Part shown: piece by piece, positions 6,716 through 6,965 of the stretch
How positions within the stretch are numbered: position 1 is the stretch's first letter
Layout of the letters: each line of letters begins with the position of its first letter
DNA from: JAWPNA01 sp045402695
GTDB lineage: Bacteria; Acidobacteriota; Polarisedimenticolia; JACPZX01; DASXTC01
DNA: 6,965 nt
Assembly (NCBI GenBank): GCA_045402695.1
Contig: JAWPNA010000237.1
Span: 1-6,965, forward strand
Direction: 5' to 3'
Notes under the pieces: generated by a model
Database searches by the model: none
What the model was told of the DNA's origin: nothing
The model's input: only the letters and a program-made list of their open reading frames with translations
Translations under genes and position numbers: made by a program

Positions 6716-6832
6716 TATCATCCTGGATGGATGGCCCTCGACGTCGAGGGGAAAGTCGACTGGGAGGAGGTCAAGCAACTCGTGACGCGAAGGTACCGTC
6801 TCATCGCACTCAAGAGGATGCTCGCCGCGCTG
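6716..6832 (+). pseudogene. Possible C-terminal remnant of an MmcQ/YjbR-type protein
   Basis: In the frame of the edge gene, codons from 6716 read YHPGWMALDVEGKVDWEEV followed by KQLVTRRYRLIALKRMLAAL. This matches my memory of the end of MmcQ/YjbR family proteins (W-x-x-x-x-L-D, VDWdEV, LV, YRLiApKRm). The same frame meets a TAG at 6668, and I find no sign of the N-terminal two thirds of the family in any frame upstream. It may be a remnant whose end is now fused to, or read through into, the following protein. The family call is from memory and the stretch is short. Confidence 0.35.
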
Positions 6833-6965
6833 TGTCTCTCTCTCCTGATCAGCGTCGGCGGCGCCGCGGCCCTGCTGGGAGGATCGCCCCAGACCGAGCC
6901 GGCGCGTCCGGTCTCGGGATCATCCGGCATCGAGGAGGCCGAAGCGCTCGCGCGGCGGATCGTCC
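6731..6965 (+). CDS. Membrane-anchored or exported protein, 3' partial
   Basis: An open frame from ATG 6731 runs off the right edge (78 residues visible) and has strong G/C preference at third positions, which supports coding. It has a charged N-terminus (DWEEVKQLVTRRYRLIALKR), one hydrophobic segment at about residues 31-50 (LAALCLSLLISVGGAAALL), then a Pro/Ser/Gly linker and IEEAEALARRIV, likely the start of a helical extracytoplasmic region. The start is open: GTG 6782 has GGGAGGAGG 11 nt upstream (6762-6770) and would give a conventional signal peptide starting TRRYRLIALKR, whereas ATG 6731 has no clear ribosome binding site. The protein beyond the hydrophobic segment is not recognised. 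The N-terminal part resembles a YjbR tail. Confidence 0.6.
   Translation, partial: MALDVEGKVDWEEVKQLVTRRYRLIALKRMLAALCLSLLISVGGAAALLGGSPQTEPARPVSGSSGIEEAEALARRIV

Noticed and set aside
6718..6930. A 70-residue minus-strand frame at the right edge
   Set aside because: No motif or natural composition; the plus-strand frame over the same bases has a membrane segment and a coding-like third-position bias.

Overview
This is a GC-rich window from a bacterial chromosome. The high G/C at third codon positions, Ala/Gly/Pro-rich secreted proteins, a PEGA-type protein and a serine beta-lactamase-family hydrolase with C-terminal DUF3471-like domains would fit a soil-type lineage such as Acidobacteriota, Gemmatimonadota or Myxococcota. 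That placement is only an inference; no marker gene is present. I see no rRNA, tRNA, CRISPR array, insertion sequence or phage gene.

Layout, left to right. (1) 3-1829 (+): the end of a long protein whose frame is open to the left edge, with two copies of a small helical module, a PEGA-like domain, Pro/Lys linkers and a C-terminal beta-rich domain. (2) 1861-2949 (-): a membrane-anchored alpha/beta hydrolase, convergent with gene 1. (3) 3007-4782 (+): an exported serine hydrolase of the class C beta-lactamase/PBP-like family with two tandem DUF3471-like domains. It is divergent from gene 2 across 57 bp. (4) 4859-5815 (-): a predicted secreted protein of unknown function, possibly DUF6263-like. 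(5) 5808-6521 (-): an ankyrin-repeat protein upstream of gene 4 and overlapping its predicted start by 8 bp. (6) 6731-6965 (+): the beginning of a membrane-anchored or exported protein cut by the right edge. Its first residues look like the C-terminal end of an MmcQ/YjbR-type protein.

The window does not form one recognisable pathway. Genes 2 and 3 are two unrelated serine hydrolases of the cell envelope that share a short divergent control region. Genes 5 and 4 look like a translationally coupled pair. Genes 1, 2, 3, 4 and 6 are all predicted to be exported or membrane-attached, so the region is envelope-oriented, with the ankyrin protein the only clearly cytosolic-looking product. I found no convincing new multi-gene system. 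The points most worth following are the architecture of gene 1, the duplicated C-terminal domain of gene 3, the altered catalytic-acid loop of gene 2, the ankyrin/secreted-protein pair, and the YjbR-like remnant at the right edge.
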